Below, piece after piece: positions 43,981 through 53,153 of a DNA stretch of 64,000 nucleotides. The position numbers and the translations under genes were made by a program. Under the pieces are notes generated by a model. That model did no database searches and was not told the origin of the DNA. It saw only the letters and a program-made list of their open reading frames with translations. The DNA comes from Nocardia terrae. GTDB lineage: Bacteria > Actinomycetota > Actinomycetes > Mycobacteriales > Mycobacteriaceae. Within the stretch, counting starts at the first letter, position 1. Each line of letters starts with the position of its first letter. The stretch spans positions 744,001 through 808,000 of the forward strand of contig NZ_WRPP01000003.1 in the NCBI RefSeq assembly GCF_009760405.1. The letters run 5' to 3'.

Positions 43981-45386
43981 GGCGTTGGCTCCTGAAGCAG
44001 CTGTTGCCAGCTCGACGGCACCCTGGTGGAACCATCTGCATTGACGTCTCCCCGACGGTACACGTGACCATCAGGTCCGACGAAGGTACCGGTGCCCGGA
44101 TCCTCGTGTGCGATGAAGGGTGCCTTCCCATCGCCGAGCAGCTTGTCCAGCGGCTGCCCGTTGTTGTCCACCTTGTTCGGCTGACCGAACGGCGGGTTGT
44201 CGCCCTCGGGCTGATAGCCGTTGGGGTCGTGGCAGAGCTCCGGGGTCGGGGCGCGCTTGCCCGGCACATCGACACACGGTGTATTGCGGATACCGCGCAC
44301 GGCTTCCTTGGCGTTCTGCGGCACCTTGCAGTACAGGTTGTCCGGAGTGTCGATCTGACTCAGATCGGCCGGTGAACGCCGCTCGGAGGCGGGCAGGAAG
44401 CCGGTGGTGCAGCCCGGCGGATCATTGAGGCCGAGCATGAAGTCGACCATCGCGCCGTACTGCACGGGCCCGCGGATGGCGGTCAGCAACCCCGACAGCA
44501 GCGGCGGGTAGAGGACCAGGATCTGTTCGAGTCCGGCGTGATAGGTCAGTCCGACCTGCCCGACACTGAGCATATTGGCCAGCATGATCGGCAGGGTCGG
44601 CTTCAGATCCTGGAAGGTCGAGTTCACCTTTTGGAGGGTGGACGGCGTCTTCTGCAGGATCGCCTTCAACGACGGATCATGTTCGCGCAGTTGGTCGGTC
44701 ACCGTGGCCAGGTCCTTGGTCCAGGTCCGGACGTCGTCCGCGGTCTGGTTCTGGGTGTCCAGCAGCGGGCCGATCTTGTCCAGCAGGTCCTTGGTCGCGT
44801 CGGTGTTGTCCTTGGCCGACTGCACCAGCAGCGAGGCCGAGTCGATGAAGCGCTGCAGATCCGGCCCCGCGCCGTTGAAGGCGACGAAGGCGTCGTTGAT
44901 GACCTCTTGCAGCTTGGTGTCGGCGACGGTGGACAGCAGCCGGTCGGCCTGATCGAGCATGGCGCCGACATCCTGGGGCAGCTTGGTCTGCCCCACGGGG
45001 ATGACCGAACCGTCATGCAGGTTGCCGCCCTTGGGATTATCGGCCGGAACCAGGTCCACGAACTGCTCTCCGATGGCCGACACGCTCTTCACGTACGCGG
45101 TCACATCCGAGGGGATCTTGTAGTCGCTGTCGATGGACAGCTTGGCGTCCACACCGGCCGTGGTGAGCTTGACGTCCTCGACCTTGCCGATGTTGGTGCC
45201 GCGGTAGGCGACGTTGGCGGTCGGGTACAGGCCGCCGGTGGCCGCCAATTGCACTGTGACGCCATATCTTCCGATCCCGAGCATGGCCGGGAGCTTCACG
45301 TAGTCGCCGCCCATGACGGTCAGGCCGATCACGGTCAGCACCGAGAAGATGGCGAGCTGCACCTTGACGAACTTGGTGAGCCTCAC
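43977..45386 (-). CDS. mceF: Mce family protein, MceF position
   Basis: A 469-residue MCE protein: N-terminal anchor helix (residues 10-27), MCE/MlaD domain (about 38-115, with GLYPTANVAYRGTNIGKVEDV), long helical region to about 290, and a Pro/Asp/Gly-rich C-terminal tail with four cysteines. MCE subunits form a hexameric tunnel that carries lipids, sterols in the Mce4 system, across the envelope. It is the sixth mce gene and overlaps both neighbours by 4 bp. Confidence 0.93.
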   Translation of the reverse strand: MRLTKFVKVQLAIFSVLTVIGLTVMGGDYVKLPAMLGIGRYGVTVQLAATGGLYPTANVAYRGTNIGKVEDVKLTTAGVDAKLSIDSDYKIPSDVTAYVKSVSAIGEQFVDLVPADNPKGGNLHDGSVIPVGQTKLPQDVGAMLDQADRLLSTVADTKLQEVINDAFVAFNGAGPDLQRFIDSASLLVQSAKDNTDATKDLLDKIGPLLDTQNQTADDVRTWTKDLATVTDQLREHDPSLKAILQKTPSTLQKVNSTFQDLKPTLPIMLANMLSVGQVGLTYHAGLEQILVLYPPLLSGLLTAIRGPVQYGAMVDFMLGLNDPPGCTTGFLPASERRSPADLSQIDTPDNLYCKVPQNAKEAVRGIRNTPCVDVPGKRAPTPELCHDPNGYQPEGDNPPFGQPNKVDNNGQPLDKLLGDGKAPFIAHEDPGTGTFVGPDGHVYRRGDVNADGSTRVPSSWQQLLQEPTP

Positions 45387-46621
45387 TTCCCGTCACCCCC
45401 TTGCTGTGCGGGCACGGTCAGGCCCGGAATGGCGGGCAGACCCGGAATCGGCGGCAGCCCAGCGATACTCGGGGTCGGCGTCGGCGTGGTCGGCTGCGGC
45501 TTGAGCGGATCGGTGAGCGGGTCGCCGATGCCCTGCGGGGTCTTACCCCCGGTGATGCCGGTGCCGAGGGTGGCCTGCGTGCCACCCAGGCTGCCGCCCA
45601 GCGGGGTACCGGTGAGGAAGTTCGAGTCCAGCCGCGCGCCGGTGAGGTCGACCGTCATGAACAGGTTCATGTAGTCGCCCTTGATGACCTTGTCGATGTT
45701 CTTGATCGGGAACGGGAACGACAGCAGCCACTGCAGCGAGTCGGCGAGCTTGTCGCCGGTCGAGGCCAGCGACTGCAGGGCCGGCTCCAGATTGGCCAGA
45801 TCGGCCTTGAGGTTGTCGCCGCCCTGGTCGATGACCTTCTGCACGGTGTCGCTCAGACCGCCCAGCGCCGTAATGGCTTTGGTGATGTTCTCGCGGCGGT
45901 CGGCGAGCACGGTCAGGGCCGGGTGGATCTGGGTGATGGCCTTGGTGACATCGTCCTTCTGCTGCGCGAACACCCCCGCGAACCGGTCCAGGCCGCTCAT
46001 GGCGGAGATGATGTCCGCGGTCTGCTTGTCCAGGGTGGTGGTCAGCTGATTCAACTGCGGCAACAGATCCCGGATGGCGTCGGTGCGGCCCTTGAAGGTC
46101 GCGTCGAGCTCCTTGGTGATGGTCTCCACCTGGGAGATGCCACCGCCGTTGAGCACCACCGACAGCGAGGACAGCGTCTGCTCGGTGGTCGGGTAGGCCC
46201 CGGCGCGGTCGAGCGGGATCAGGTCCCCATCCTGCAGGCGGCCCTGCGCGGGTTGATCGGTCGGCGCGGCCAATTCCACATGGTTGGAGCCCAGCAGACT
46301 GGTCTGACCGATGCGCGCAATAGCGTTGGCGGGCAACGCGACTCCCTTGTCCAGGGACAGCGTGACCAGCGCGTGCCAGTCCTGCACCTCGATGCCGGTG
46401 ACCGAGCCGACGGCCACGTCGTTCACCATGACCGGCGAATTACGGGTCAGGGTGGTCACATTCGGCATCTGGACGCGCACGTGCCAGGCGCCCGCACCCG
46501 TGCCGGGCGCACCCGGCATGGACACCGAGTTCAGCCCGTCCCACGAGCAACCACCCACACCGAACACCGCGACCACACTGATCGCCGCGCCCGCCAGGCG
46601 AATTCGTCGGCGGCTGGTCAT
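45383..46621 (-). CDS. mceE: Mce family lipoprotein, MceE position (LprN-like)
   Basis: A 412-residue MCE protein with a lipoprotein signal: RRRIRLAGAAISVVAVFGVGGC, Cys25 being the acylated residue of the VGGC lipobox. The MCE domain follows (about 42-125) and then a helical coiled region; the end is Pro-rich. The ATG at 46621 overlaps the mceD stop (ATGA) and gives a proper signal peptide, so the longer frame is rejected. The fifth mce gene is the lipoprotein in all mycobacterial mce operons. Confidence 0.93.
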   Translation of the reverse strand: MTSRRRIRLAGAAISVVAVFGVGGCSWDGLNSVSMPGAPGTGAGAWHVRVQMPNVTTLTRNSPVMVNDVAVGSVTGIEVQDWHALVTLSLDKGVALPANAIARIGQTSLLGSNHVELAAPTDQPAQGRLQDGDLIPLDRAGAYPTTEQTLSSLSVVLNGGGISQVETITKELDATFKGRTDAIRDLLPQLNQLTTTLDKQTADIISAMSGLDRFAGVFAQQKDDVTKAITQIHPALTVLADRRENITKAITALGGLSDTVQKVIDQGGDNLKADLANLEPALQSLASTGDKLADSLQWLLSFPFPIKNIDKVIKGDYMNLFMTVDLTGARLDSNFLTGTPLGGSLGGTQATLGTGITGGKTPQGIGDPLTDPLKPQPTTPTPTPSIAGLPPIPGLPAIPGLTVPAQQGGDGK

Positions 46622-47865
46622 CGCCCACCTCCAGTCAGCAGATCGGCGAGGGACTTGGGCGAGGAGACATCCGCGCCGTCGGCCGCGGGCGCCTGGTTCG
46701 CCAGGCTGGACGGGCTGTAGGTGAGCTGGTTGGGGAAAGCGTTCTGCTCGGTCGCCGGATTCAACAGCAGCGGCGGGTAATTCATCATCAGCGACTGGAT
46801 GACCGGCGCCAGATACTGCTTGCACAACTCGGCGCTGTGCTGCGAATCGTTGACCGGGTCGGCTTCGATACCACCGCACAGGAAGGCGGTCGGGTTGGCG
46901 AAGTTCGCCCCGATCAGAGAACCAGTGAGCGTGCCCTGGGCGGGCTTGTAGAGCTGGTAGAAGTTCGCCAGCGCGGTCGGGGCGGAGTGCATGATGCGTT
47001 CCAGTTCCGGCTTCTTGTCCGCGAGGACCTGGGTGGCGTCGGCCAGCTTCTGCACGCTCTCGGTCAGCGCGCCACCGCGCTCGTCGAGGAACTTCTTCAC
47101 GTCGCCGATGGCCGAGTCGAGATTGTCCAGGCCCGCACCGAGATCGGTGGAAACCCCGGACAGCACCGAGGAGACCGAGGCCAGGCGACCGCCGAACTGC
47201 ACGATCTGATCATTGGACTTGGACAGGACGTCGACGAACTTCTGCAGGTTCTGAATGGTGCCGAACAGGTCGGTGCGACCGTCCGAGAGCGTGCTCAGCG
47301 TGCTGGACAGCTCTTTCAGGGTGTCCCGGAAGGCCTGGGCGTTCCCGTTGCCGAGGTTGTCGGCGGCGGTGTTGATGGCCCGGCCGAAGGAACCCTGCTT
47401 GTCCTCGCCGATCGGGCCCAGCGCGGTGGACAGTTTGGTCAGTTCGGCCTTGATGTCGTCCCATTCCACCGGAACGGCGGTGCGTTCCGCCGGAATCGAC
47501 GCGCCGTCACCCATTTTCGCTCCGCCGGTGTAGGCGGGCGCGAGCTGGATGAACCGCGCCGAGACCAGCGACGGGGAGATGATGATGGCCTTGGCATCGG
47601 CGGGCACGTCGACACCGCGGTCGACTGTCATCTTCACCGTCACCCGGTCCTTGCCCGGATCGATGGAATCGATGCGGCCGACCTTCACTCCCAGCACCCG
47701 GATCTCGTCACCGGCGTAGAGGCCGTTGGTCGAGGGGAAGTAGGCGGTGATGTGCTTCTTGCCGATATCGGAGACCAGCCCGTAGACCAGCCAACCGGCC
47801 AGCGCGACCACCACGGCGGCGGCCGTGAGCTTGGTCCACCGCGGCAACTTGCGAAGTGCGTTCAT
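46618..47865 (-). CDS. mceD: Mce family protein, MceD position
   Basis: A 415-residue MCE protein: helix at 13-31, MCE domain with TNGLYAGDEIRVLGVKVGRIDSI, helical needle region, and C-terminal disordered tail ending in SPKSLADLLTGGGR. Fourth subunit of the predicted hexamer. It overlaps mceC and mceE by 4 bp. Confidence 0.93.
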   Translation of the reverse strand: MNALRKLPRWTKLTAAAVVVALAGWLVYGLVSDIGKKHITAYFPSTNGLYAGDEIRVLGVKVGRIDSIDPGKDRVTVKMTVDRGVDVPADAKAIIISPSLVSARFIQLAPAYTGGAKMGDGASIPAERTAVPVEWDDIKAELTKLSTALGPIGEDKQGSFGRAINTAADNLGNGNAQAFRDTLKELSSTLSTLSDGRTDLFGTIQNLQKFVDVLSKSNDQIVQFGGRLASVSSVLSGVSTDLGAGLDNLDSAIGDVKKFLDERGGALTESVQKLADATQVLADKKPELERIMHSAPTALANFYQLYKPAQGTLTGSLIGANFANPTAFLCGGIEADPVNDSQHSAELCKQYLAPVIQSLMMNYPPLLLNPATEQNAFPNQLTYSPSSLANQAPAADGADVSSPKSLADLLTGGGR

Positions 47866-48923
47866 CGCGGCGGCTCCTGGGGGTTGGTCTGAACTTGGAA
47901 GGCGCCGTTGAGCATGTTCTGCAGGTCGTCGGGCAGATGCTGCGGCCAGACCATGGAGTCGACCAACGTCTGCAGGGCCGGGCTCGCGCCATTGGACAGA
48001 TAGGCCTGGAAGTACGGTCCGCTGCCGACCTGCTCACCGAGCGCGGCCTCGAACGGGCCGAGCTCGTCGACCGCCTTGCCGATGTTGTCCTTGTTCTTGA
48101 TCAGCAGCGCCAGCACCGAGTTCAGCTTGTCCAGCGTCGGTTTCAGCTGGTCCTGGTTGTCCTTGACGAAACCGGTCAGCTGCTGCGCCAGACCGTTGAT
48201 GTAGACGATCAGCTGACTCAGCGCCGAGCGCCGGGCATCCAGCTCCCCGAGCAGGTCATTGCCGTCGACCAGCAGCGAATTGATCTGCAACGCACGGTCA
48301 CCCAGCACCTTGGTGACGTTCTGGGCGTGCGAGAGCAGGTCGGTCAGCGCCTTGTCGCGGGCGTTCAGGCTGCGGGAGAGCGCCGTGACGCCGTCCAGCG
48401 CCGAGCGCAGCGGTCCCGGAGTATCGCTGAAGGCTTGGGACAGGGTGTCCAGGGTCTTGTTGACCTGGTCTGTGTCCATCCCTTTGACATCGGTCGCCAG
48501 ATCGCCGAGCGCGTCGGTGAGCGAGTACGGAGATGTGGTGCGCTCCAACGGGATCGTCTGATCCTCGCGCAGCGCGCCGTCACCGGTCGGCACCACTTCC
48601 AGCGACTTGCGGCCCAGCACGGTATTGGTCTTGATGGCCGCGGTGGTCTTGGTGCCGAGCACGATCGCCTCGTCGAGGCTGAACCGGACCTTCACCTTCG
48701 CGCCGTCCAGTTTCACCTCCTCGACCTTGCCGGACTTCACGCCGGCAACCTGTACCTGGTCGCCGGGCAGCAGCCCACCGGCATCGGCGAAGTAGGCGGT
48801 GAACTCCGCGCCCGAGCGGATGAAGGGCAAACGGTCGAACTGCAAGGCGGTCAAGCAGATGGCGACCACCACCACGATGCCGACGATGCCGATGTTGATC
48901 AGCGGTGAGCGTTGTTGGTTCAC
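47862..48923 (-). CDS. mceC: Mce family protein, MceC position
   Basis: A 353-residue MCE protein: helix at about 8-26, MCE domain with ADAGGLLPGDQVQVAGVKSGKVEEV, then a long helical region. I use the GTG at 48923 (VNQQRSPLINIG) because it overlaps the mceB stop as GTGA, matching every other junction in the operon; the frame is open four codons further upstream but without a reason to prefer it. Third subunit. Confidence 0.92.
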   Translation of the reverse strand: MNQQRSPLINIGIVGIVVVVAICLTALQFDRLPFIRSGAEFTAYFADAGGLLPGDQVQVAGVKSGKVEEVKLDGAKVKVRFSLDEAIVLGTKTTAAIKTNTVLGRKSLEVVPTGDGALREDQTIPLERTTSPYSLTDALGDLATDVKGMDTDQVNKTLDTLSQAFSDTPGPLRSALDGVTALSRSLNARDKALTDLLSHAQNVTKVLGDRALQINSLLVDGNDLLGELDARRSALSQLIVYINGLAQQLTGFVKDNQDQLKPTLDKLNSVLALLIKNKDNIGKAVDELGPFEAALGEQVGSGPYFQAYLSNGASPALQTLVDSMVWPQHLPDDLQNMLNGAFQVQTNPQEPPR

Positions 48924-49951
48924 TTTGCCGCACACCTTCCGGTGGTCTGACCGCTCGGCATGGTGATCCGCGTGGTGCCGCCGCCGGGGGCGTCCACGAT
49001 CAGCGCCGCACCACAGACGAACATGTTGAGGAACGATCCGTAGGAGCCGATGCGGATCAGCTTCTTGTAGGTCGGGGGCAGCAGGTTCAGGACGTAGTCC
49101 ACCTCGTCGCTCTTGTCGTCGAGGTTCTGCGACAGTGTGCCGAGCTGCTGGAAGTCCGCCTTCAGATCCGGGCGGGTCTGCATCAGCAGATCCTGGAGAC
49201 CGCCTGTCGCCCCGGCCAAGCGGGGCAGGGCGTCACCGATCGGATCCTTGTCCGCCGCGAGACCGCTGACCAGGCGCTGCAATTCGTTCAGCGTGGTCTG
49301 GAAGTCGGCATTGTTCTGATCGATGGTGCCGAGCACCGTCTTCAGATTCTCGATCACGCTGCCGATCAGGGCGTCCCGGTCGGCGAGGGTCTTGGTGAAG
49401 GAGCCGCCGCTGTTGAGCAGCGACACCAGCGTGCCGCCCTGTCCCTGGAACACCTGCAGCAGCGCACCGGTCAGATCGTTGATCTGATCCGGATTCAGGC
49501 CCCGCAGTAGCGGTTTCATGCCGCCGAGCAGCAGATCCAGATCGAGCGCGGGCTTGGTCTGGCCGAGGGGGATGGTGGCGCCTTTACCCAGCGGCTGGGC
49601 CGTGCCCGGCCCGTCCATCAGTTCCATGTAGCGGTTGCCGACGAGGTCCTCGTAGCGCACCGCGGCCTGGGTGCCGGAGTAGATGCGGTACTGCTGGTCG
49701 AGGTCGAAGTCCACGTGCGCCAGATGGTCCTTGCCGACGGACACGCGGGTCACCGAGCCCACCGGAACACCGGCGATGCGCACCTTCGCACCGGGCAGGA
49801 TGCCGGACGAGCTGTTGAAGATCGCGTGGTATCCGGTCGAGCGGGAGAAGCGCATCTCGCTGAAGATCACGGTGAGCGCTGCCAGCACCAGCAGCATGAC
49901 CAGGGCGAAAATGCTCAACTTCACCGTGGTGCCATGCGGTTTGAACTTCAC
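48920..49951 (-). CDS. mceB: Mce family protein, MceB position
   Basis: A 343-residue MCE protein: anchor helix about 13-31, MCE domain with SSGILPGAKVRIAGVPVGSVTRV and YRIYSGTQAAVRYEDLVGNRYMEL, helical region, and a C-terminus with two cysteines (MFVCGAALI and TTGRCAAK). Start at the GTG 49951 overlapping the mceA stop (GTGA) rather than 27 codons upstream. Second subunit of the complex. Confidence 0.92.
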   Translation of the reverse strand: MKFKPHGTTVKLSIFALVMLLVLAALTVIFSEMRFSRSTGYHAIFNSSSGILPGAKVRIAGVPVGSVTRVSVGKDHLAHVDFDLDQQYRIYSGTQAAVRYEDLVGNRYMELMDGPGTAQPLGKGATIPLGQTKPALDLDLLLGGMKPLLRGLNPDQINDLTGALLQVFQGQGGTLVSLLNSGGSFTKTLADRDALIGSVIENLKTVLGTIDQNNADFQTTLNELQRLVSGLAADKDPIGDALPRLAGATGGLQDLLMQTRPDLKADFQQLGTLSQNLDDKSDEVDYVLNLLPPTYKKLIRIGSYGSFLNMFVCGAALIVDAPGGGTTRITMPSGQTTGRCAAK

Positions 49952-51192
49952 TTGCCCACCCCCGGAACATCGGAGAACAGCAGCTGGAACACCCGCGGAC
50001 CGTTGAGGCTGGTGCTCGTCGGCGGGGTCCACACTTCACCCTCGGTGGTGTCGGTGACGACGTAGTTGGAGTGGCTGCCCGGCACCCGGTCGAGAATGTT
50101 CTCGCAGTGCGGGCCACCGGTGGCATTCACCTTCGGCAGATCCTTCGGGTACGAGTACGGTGTGCCGCCGCCCATGAAGCCGGCGTTCAGCGTCACCCAG
50201 GGGCCGTCACCACCGAAGATGCGGTTCCCGTCCGGCAGCGCGTTGGCCGAGCCGACGACCAGGCAGTACAGCGCCGGGTTGTACTCATTGAGCAGTTCAG
50301 CGGTCGGCCGCAGCACGCCGAGCGTGTCCACCAGGGCCTTCTCGTTGTCGGAGAGCACCCCGCCGGTGTCGTCGGCCAAGCCCACCAGGTTCAGCAGCAC
50401 CTTGTCGAAGTTGTTCTTCTCGTCGACGATGGTGCCGCCGGTGGTGGCCGCGTTTCCGGTGGTGCGCAACAGATCCGGCGCGGTGTCGGCGTACAGGTTC
50501 GTGACACCGACCGAAGTCTGCAGATCGCGCTGCAGATCGGGCAGACTCGGGTTGAGCTCCTTGAGGACGTCGTCGCTGTTGACCATGAGCTGGCCCAGCT
50601 TGTCTCCGCGGCCCTGCAGGGCGGTGCCCAGCGCGGTCAGCGTGGCGTTCAGCTTCTCCGGCTGCACCTTCGCCAACAGATCGTTCAAATGCTGGAAGAG
50701 CGTGTTGAATTCGACCGTCACCGCACCGGCCTGCACCACCGCGCCCGGCTTCAGGGAATCGGTGGAGGGGTTCTGGGGTTCGATGAAGTTGACGTACTTG
50801 GAGCCGAACACCGTGGTCGAGTTGATGTCGACGGAAGCGTTGGCGGGCACCATCTTCAGCTTGTCCGGATCGACGGCGAGGTCGATGCGGGCGCCGTCCG
50901 GACCGTCGGTGATGTTGGAGACCCTACCGATCTCGACGCCGCGGATCTTCACCTTGGCGTCCTTGTCCATGACCAGGCCCGCGCGCGGGGAGGCGATGGT
51001 GACCTTGACCGTGTTGTCGAAGCCGCCCGCGAAGGCGACCAGGCAGATCGCCACCGCGGCCACGACGGTGAGCACCAGGCCGGCCCCGGCGAGCCTGATT
51101 ACCCACCCCTGTTCCAGGTAATTCTTGGCCTTCGGTTTCTGGACGAACGGTGAACCGATCGGGTTCACCACGCCGCCTTGCTGTTGGACCAT
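49948..51192 (-). CDS. mceA: Mce family protein, MceA position
   Basis: A 414-residue MCE protein: cytosolic start, helix at about 33-55, MCE domain with SPRAGLVMDKDAKVKIRGVEIGRV and VFGSKYVNFIEP, then the helical region and a C-terminal domain with TLNAGFMGGGTPYSYPKDLP, which is typical of MceA proteins. First mce gene, 16 bp after yrbEB. By synteny with otsA, hsd4A and fadE26/27 it corresponds to mce4A of M. tuberculosis, part of a cholesterol importer. Confidence 0.93.
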   Translation of the reverse strand: MVQQQGGVVNPIGSPFVQKPKAKNYLEQGWVIRLAGAGLVLTVVAAVAICLVAFAGGFDNTVKVTIASPRAGLVMDKDAKVKIRGVEIGRVSNITDGPDGARIDLAVDPDKLKMVPANASVDINSTTVFGSKYVNFIEPQNPSTDSLKPGAVVQAGAVTVEFNTLFQHLNDLLAKVQPEKLNATLTALGTALQGRGDKLGQLMVNSDDVLKELNPSLPDLQRDLQTSVGVTNLYADTAPDLLRTTGNAATTGGTIVDEKNNFDKVLLNLVGLADDTGGVLSDNEKALVDTLGVLRPTAELLNEYNPALYCLVVGSANALPDGNRIFGGDGPWVTLNAGFMGGGTPYSYPKDLPKVNATGGPHCENILDRVPGSHSNYVVTDTTEGEVWTPPTSTSLNGPRVFQLLFSDVPGVGK

Positions 51193-51208
51193 GTCGTGTG
51201 TCCCGCCC

Positions 51209-52060
51209 CTACCCGGAGAGATGGAAATTGCCGGAGGTGCCGTAGATGGCCAGCGACATCAGCAGCGTCACCATGACGACCGCGATCAGCGAGGCCCGCA
51301 CCGCATTGCCTACCGCCACACCGACGCCGACCGGCCCGCCCGCGGCGTTGTAGCCGTAGTAGGTGTGGATCAGCATGACGGCCATGGCCATGAAGATCGC
51401 CTGGGCGAAGGACCAGAGGATGTCGCTGGGGATCAGGAAGGTCGAGAAGTAGTGGTCGTACACACCGGCCGACTGGCCGTAGATCACGACGGTCGAGAAG
51501 CGCGAGGCGATGAACGACGCGATGACCGCGAGCGAGTACAACGGGATGATGGCGATGATGCCCGCCAGCATGCGGGTGCCCACCAGGAAGGGGACGGGCC
51601 GGATGGCCATCACCTCGAGGGCGTCGATCTCTTCGGAGACGCGCATGGCCCCCAATTGTGCCGTGGTACCGGCGCCCAGCGTCGCCGCCAGGCCGATGCC
51701 CGAGATCACGGGGGCGGCGATACGGACATTGATGAATGCGGCGAAGAAGCCGGTCAGTGCCTCGACACCGATATTGCCGAGCGAGCTGTAGCCCTGCACG
51801 GCAATGGTGCTGCCGGCGGCCAGCGTCAAGAATCCGACGATCACGACGGTGCCGCCGATAACGGCCAGAGCACCCGTGCCCATGGAGATCTCGGCGATCA
51901 GGCGAATGGTCTCGGTGCGATAGTGCACCAGCGCCTTGGGTACCGATCCGATCGAGCGCGCGTAGAAGACGGCGTGCTTACCGACCGAGTCGAGGGCCTC
52001 GGTGAAGCGCCGAAAACGGTTGGCTACCTTCGGGAAACGACTTTGGATCACGAAAGCCAT
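51209..52060 (-). CDS. yrbEB: YrbE (MlaE-type) permease subunit B
   Basis: A 283-residue MlaE-family ABC permease with about five membrane helices and the EISMGTGALAVIGG, ALGAGTTAQLGAMRVSEEIDALEVM coupling region. With YrbEA it forms the inner-membrane channel of the Mce system; the ATPase MceG is normally encoded elsewhere, and no copy is seen here. It lies 4 bp after yrbEA. Confidence 0.94.
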   Translation of the reverse strand: MAFVIQSRFPKVANRFRRFTEALDSVGKHAVFYARSIGSVPKALVHYRTETIRLIAEISMGTGALAVIGGTVVIVGFLTLAAGSTIAVQGYSSLGNIGVEALTGFFAAFINVRIAAPVISGIGLAATLGAGTTAQLGAMRVSEEIDALEVMAIRPVPFLVGTRMLAGIIAIIPLYSLAVIASFIASRFSTVVIYGQSAGVYDHYFSTFLIPSDILWSFAQAIFMAMAVMLIHTYYGYNAAGGPVGVGVAVGNAVRASLIAVVMVTLLMSLAIYGTSGNFHLSG

Positions 52061-52064
52061 CTGA

Positions 52065-52829
52065 TCACCGCGCCGTGAACTTGATGCCCGCGGCGGTGAC
52101 CACGACGTTAATGACGAACAACGCCATGAAGGCGAAGACGACAGTCTGATTGACCGCGTCGCCGACGCTCTTGGGACCGCCCTTCACGTTCAGACCCAGA
52201 TAGCAGGCGACCAGTCCGGCGACGAGTCCGAACAGCATGGCCTTGATCTCGGAGAGGACGAGCTCCGGGAGGTGGGTCAGCAGGGTGAGCCCGTTGACGA
52301 ACGCGCCCGGGTTGACGCCCTGCAGGAAGACCGAGAACAGGAACCCGCCCAGGATGCCGATGGCCGACACCAGGCCGTTGAGCAGGAAGGCGACCAGCAT
52401 GGAGGCCAGCACCCGCGGAACCACAAGGCGCTGAACCGGATCGATGCCGAGCACCCGCATGGCGTCGATCTCTTCGCGAATCGTGCGTGCGCCCAGATCC
52501 GCGCAGATGGCGGTCGCGCCCGCGCCGGCCACGATGAGCACCGTGACCATCGGGCCGATCTGGGTGATGGTGCCGAACGCCGCGCCCGCGCCGGACAGGT
52601 CGGCGGCGCCGATCTCCCGCAGCAGGATATTGAGGGTGAAGCTCACCAGGACGGTGAAAGGAATCGCCACCATCAGCGTGGGAAACATGGAAACCCTGGC
52701 GATGAACCAGGACTGATCGATGAATTCCCGTCGTTGGAACGGGGGCCGTACCGCGGCGCGGGCTACTGCGCCGGCGAGTTCGAAGAACCCTCCGACCGCC
52801 CGCAGCGGTACGGCAAGGACTTCATTCAT
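52065..52829 (-). CDS. yrbEA: YrbE (MlaE-type) permease subunit A, Mce4 type
   Basis: A 254-residue MlaE-family permease. Long stretches such as FTLNILLREIGAADLSGAG, AGAGATAICADLGARTIREE and IDAMRVLGIDP match what I recall of M. tuberculosis YrbE4A, which is the main reason for calling the operon mce4-like. First gene of the operon; ATG at 52829 with a predicted KstR operator 75-88 bp upstream. Confidence 0.95.
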   Translation of the reverse strand: MNEVLAVPLRAVGGFFELAGAVARAAVRPPFQRREFIDQSWFIARVSMFPTLMVAIPFTVLVSFTLNILLREIGAADLSGAGAAFGTITQIGPMVTVLIVAGAGATAICADLGARTIREEIDAMRVLGIDPVQRLVVPRVLASMLVAFLLNGLVSAIGILGGFLFSVFLQGVNPGAFVNGLTLLTHLPELVLSEIKAMLFGLVAGLVACYLGLNVKGGPKSVGDAVNQTVVFAFMALFVINVVVTAAGIKFTAR

Positions 52830-52903
52830 TCTCGCTATTCCTCCTGCCCCTGCCTAGCGATAGCAACCGAGATATGGATGTGATCTCGGTCCCGCTCGAA
52901 GAT

Positions 52904-52917
52904 TAGAACACGTTCTC
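52904..52917. promoter_or_regulatory. Predicted KstR operator, mce4-like operon
   Basis: TAGAACACGTTCTC fits TNNAACNNGTTNNA except for the last base. It lies 75 bp upstream of yrbEA, in the 324-bp gap below hsd4A. KstR represses the cholesterol regulon, including mce4, in mycobacteria and Rhodococcus, and releases DNA on binding sterol-CoA intermediates. Confidence 0.8.
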
Positions 52918-52980
52918 ATACGGTTCGGGAAGGTTTCAGCTGTTTGAACAGGCGTTCTTTCTGAACCGGTGTCCAGTTTC

Positions 52981-52994
52981 AAGAACATGTTCAC
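52981..52994. promoter_or_regulatory. Second, weaker KstR-like site
   Basis: AAGAACATGTTCAC keeps the AACNNGTT core and inner symmetry but lacks the outer T and A. It lies 64 bp from the first site; two sites could act together. The gap between them also has TTGAACAGGCGTTCTT with a four-base spacer, which does not fit the pattern. Confidence 0.5.
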
Positions 52995-53090
52995 CCCAGC
53001 CTAACCGTCAGAGGTATGCCGCATTGTGAGACGACACACATAGTTGATCCCCATTCCTACCAACGATCGATCCCGTGATCAACCGCAGCG

Positions 53091-53132
53091 CCGGAGGCTG
53101 GAGCGTGTCGGTGAAAAACTCACAGCCTCCGG
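53091..53132 (-). terminator. Probable terminator of the hsd4A-like gene
   Basis: CCGGAGGCTG and CAGCCTCCGG form a perfect 10-bp stem with a 22-nt loop, 22 bp beyond the hsd4A stop. The long loop lowers confidence. It would separate hsd4A transcription from the mce4 promoter. Confidence 0.5.
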
Positions 53133-53153
53133 AGGGGGAATCCGGGGTAAGCC

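Noticed and set aside
48920..50032. Longer start for mceB (and likewise mceC and mceE)
   Set aside because: The extensions lie in the coding region of the upstream gene, while starts at the 4-bp overlaps give correct anchor helices or a lipobox.
52943..52960. Third KstR site in the mce4 promoter (TTGAACAGGCGTTCTT)
   Set aside because: The spacer between AAC and GTT is four bases instead of two, which breaks the operator geometry.
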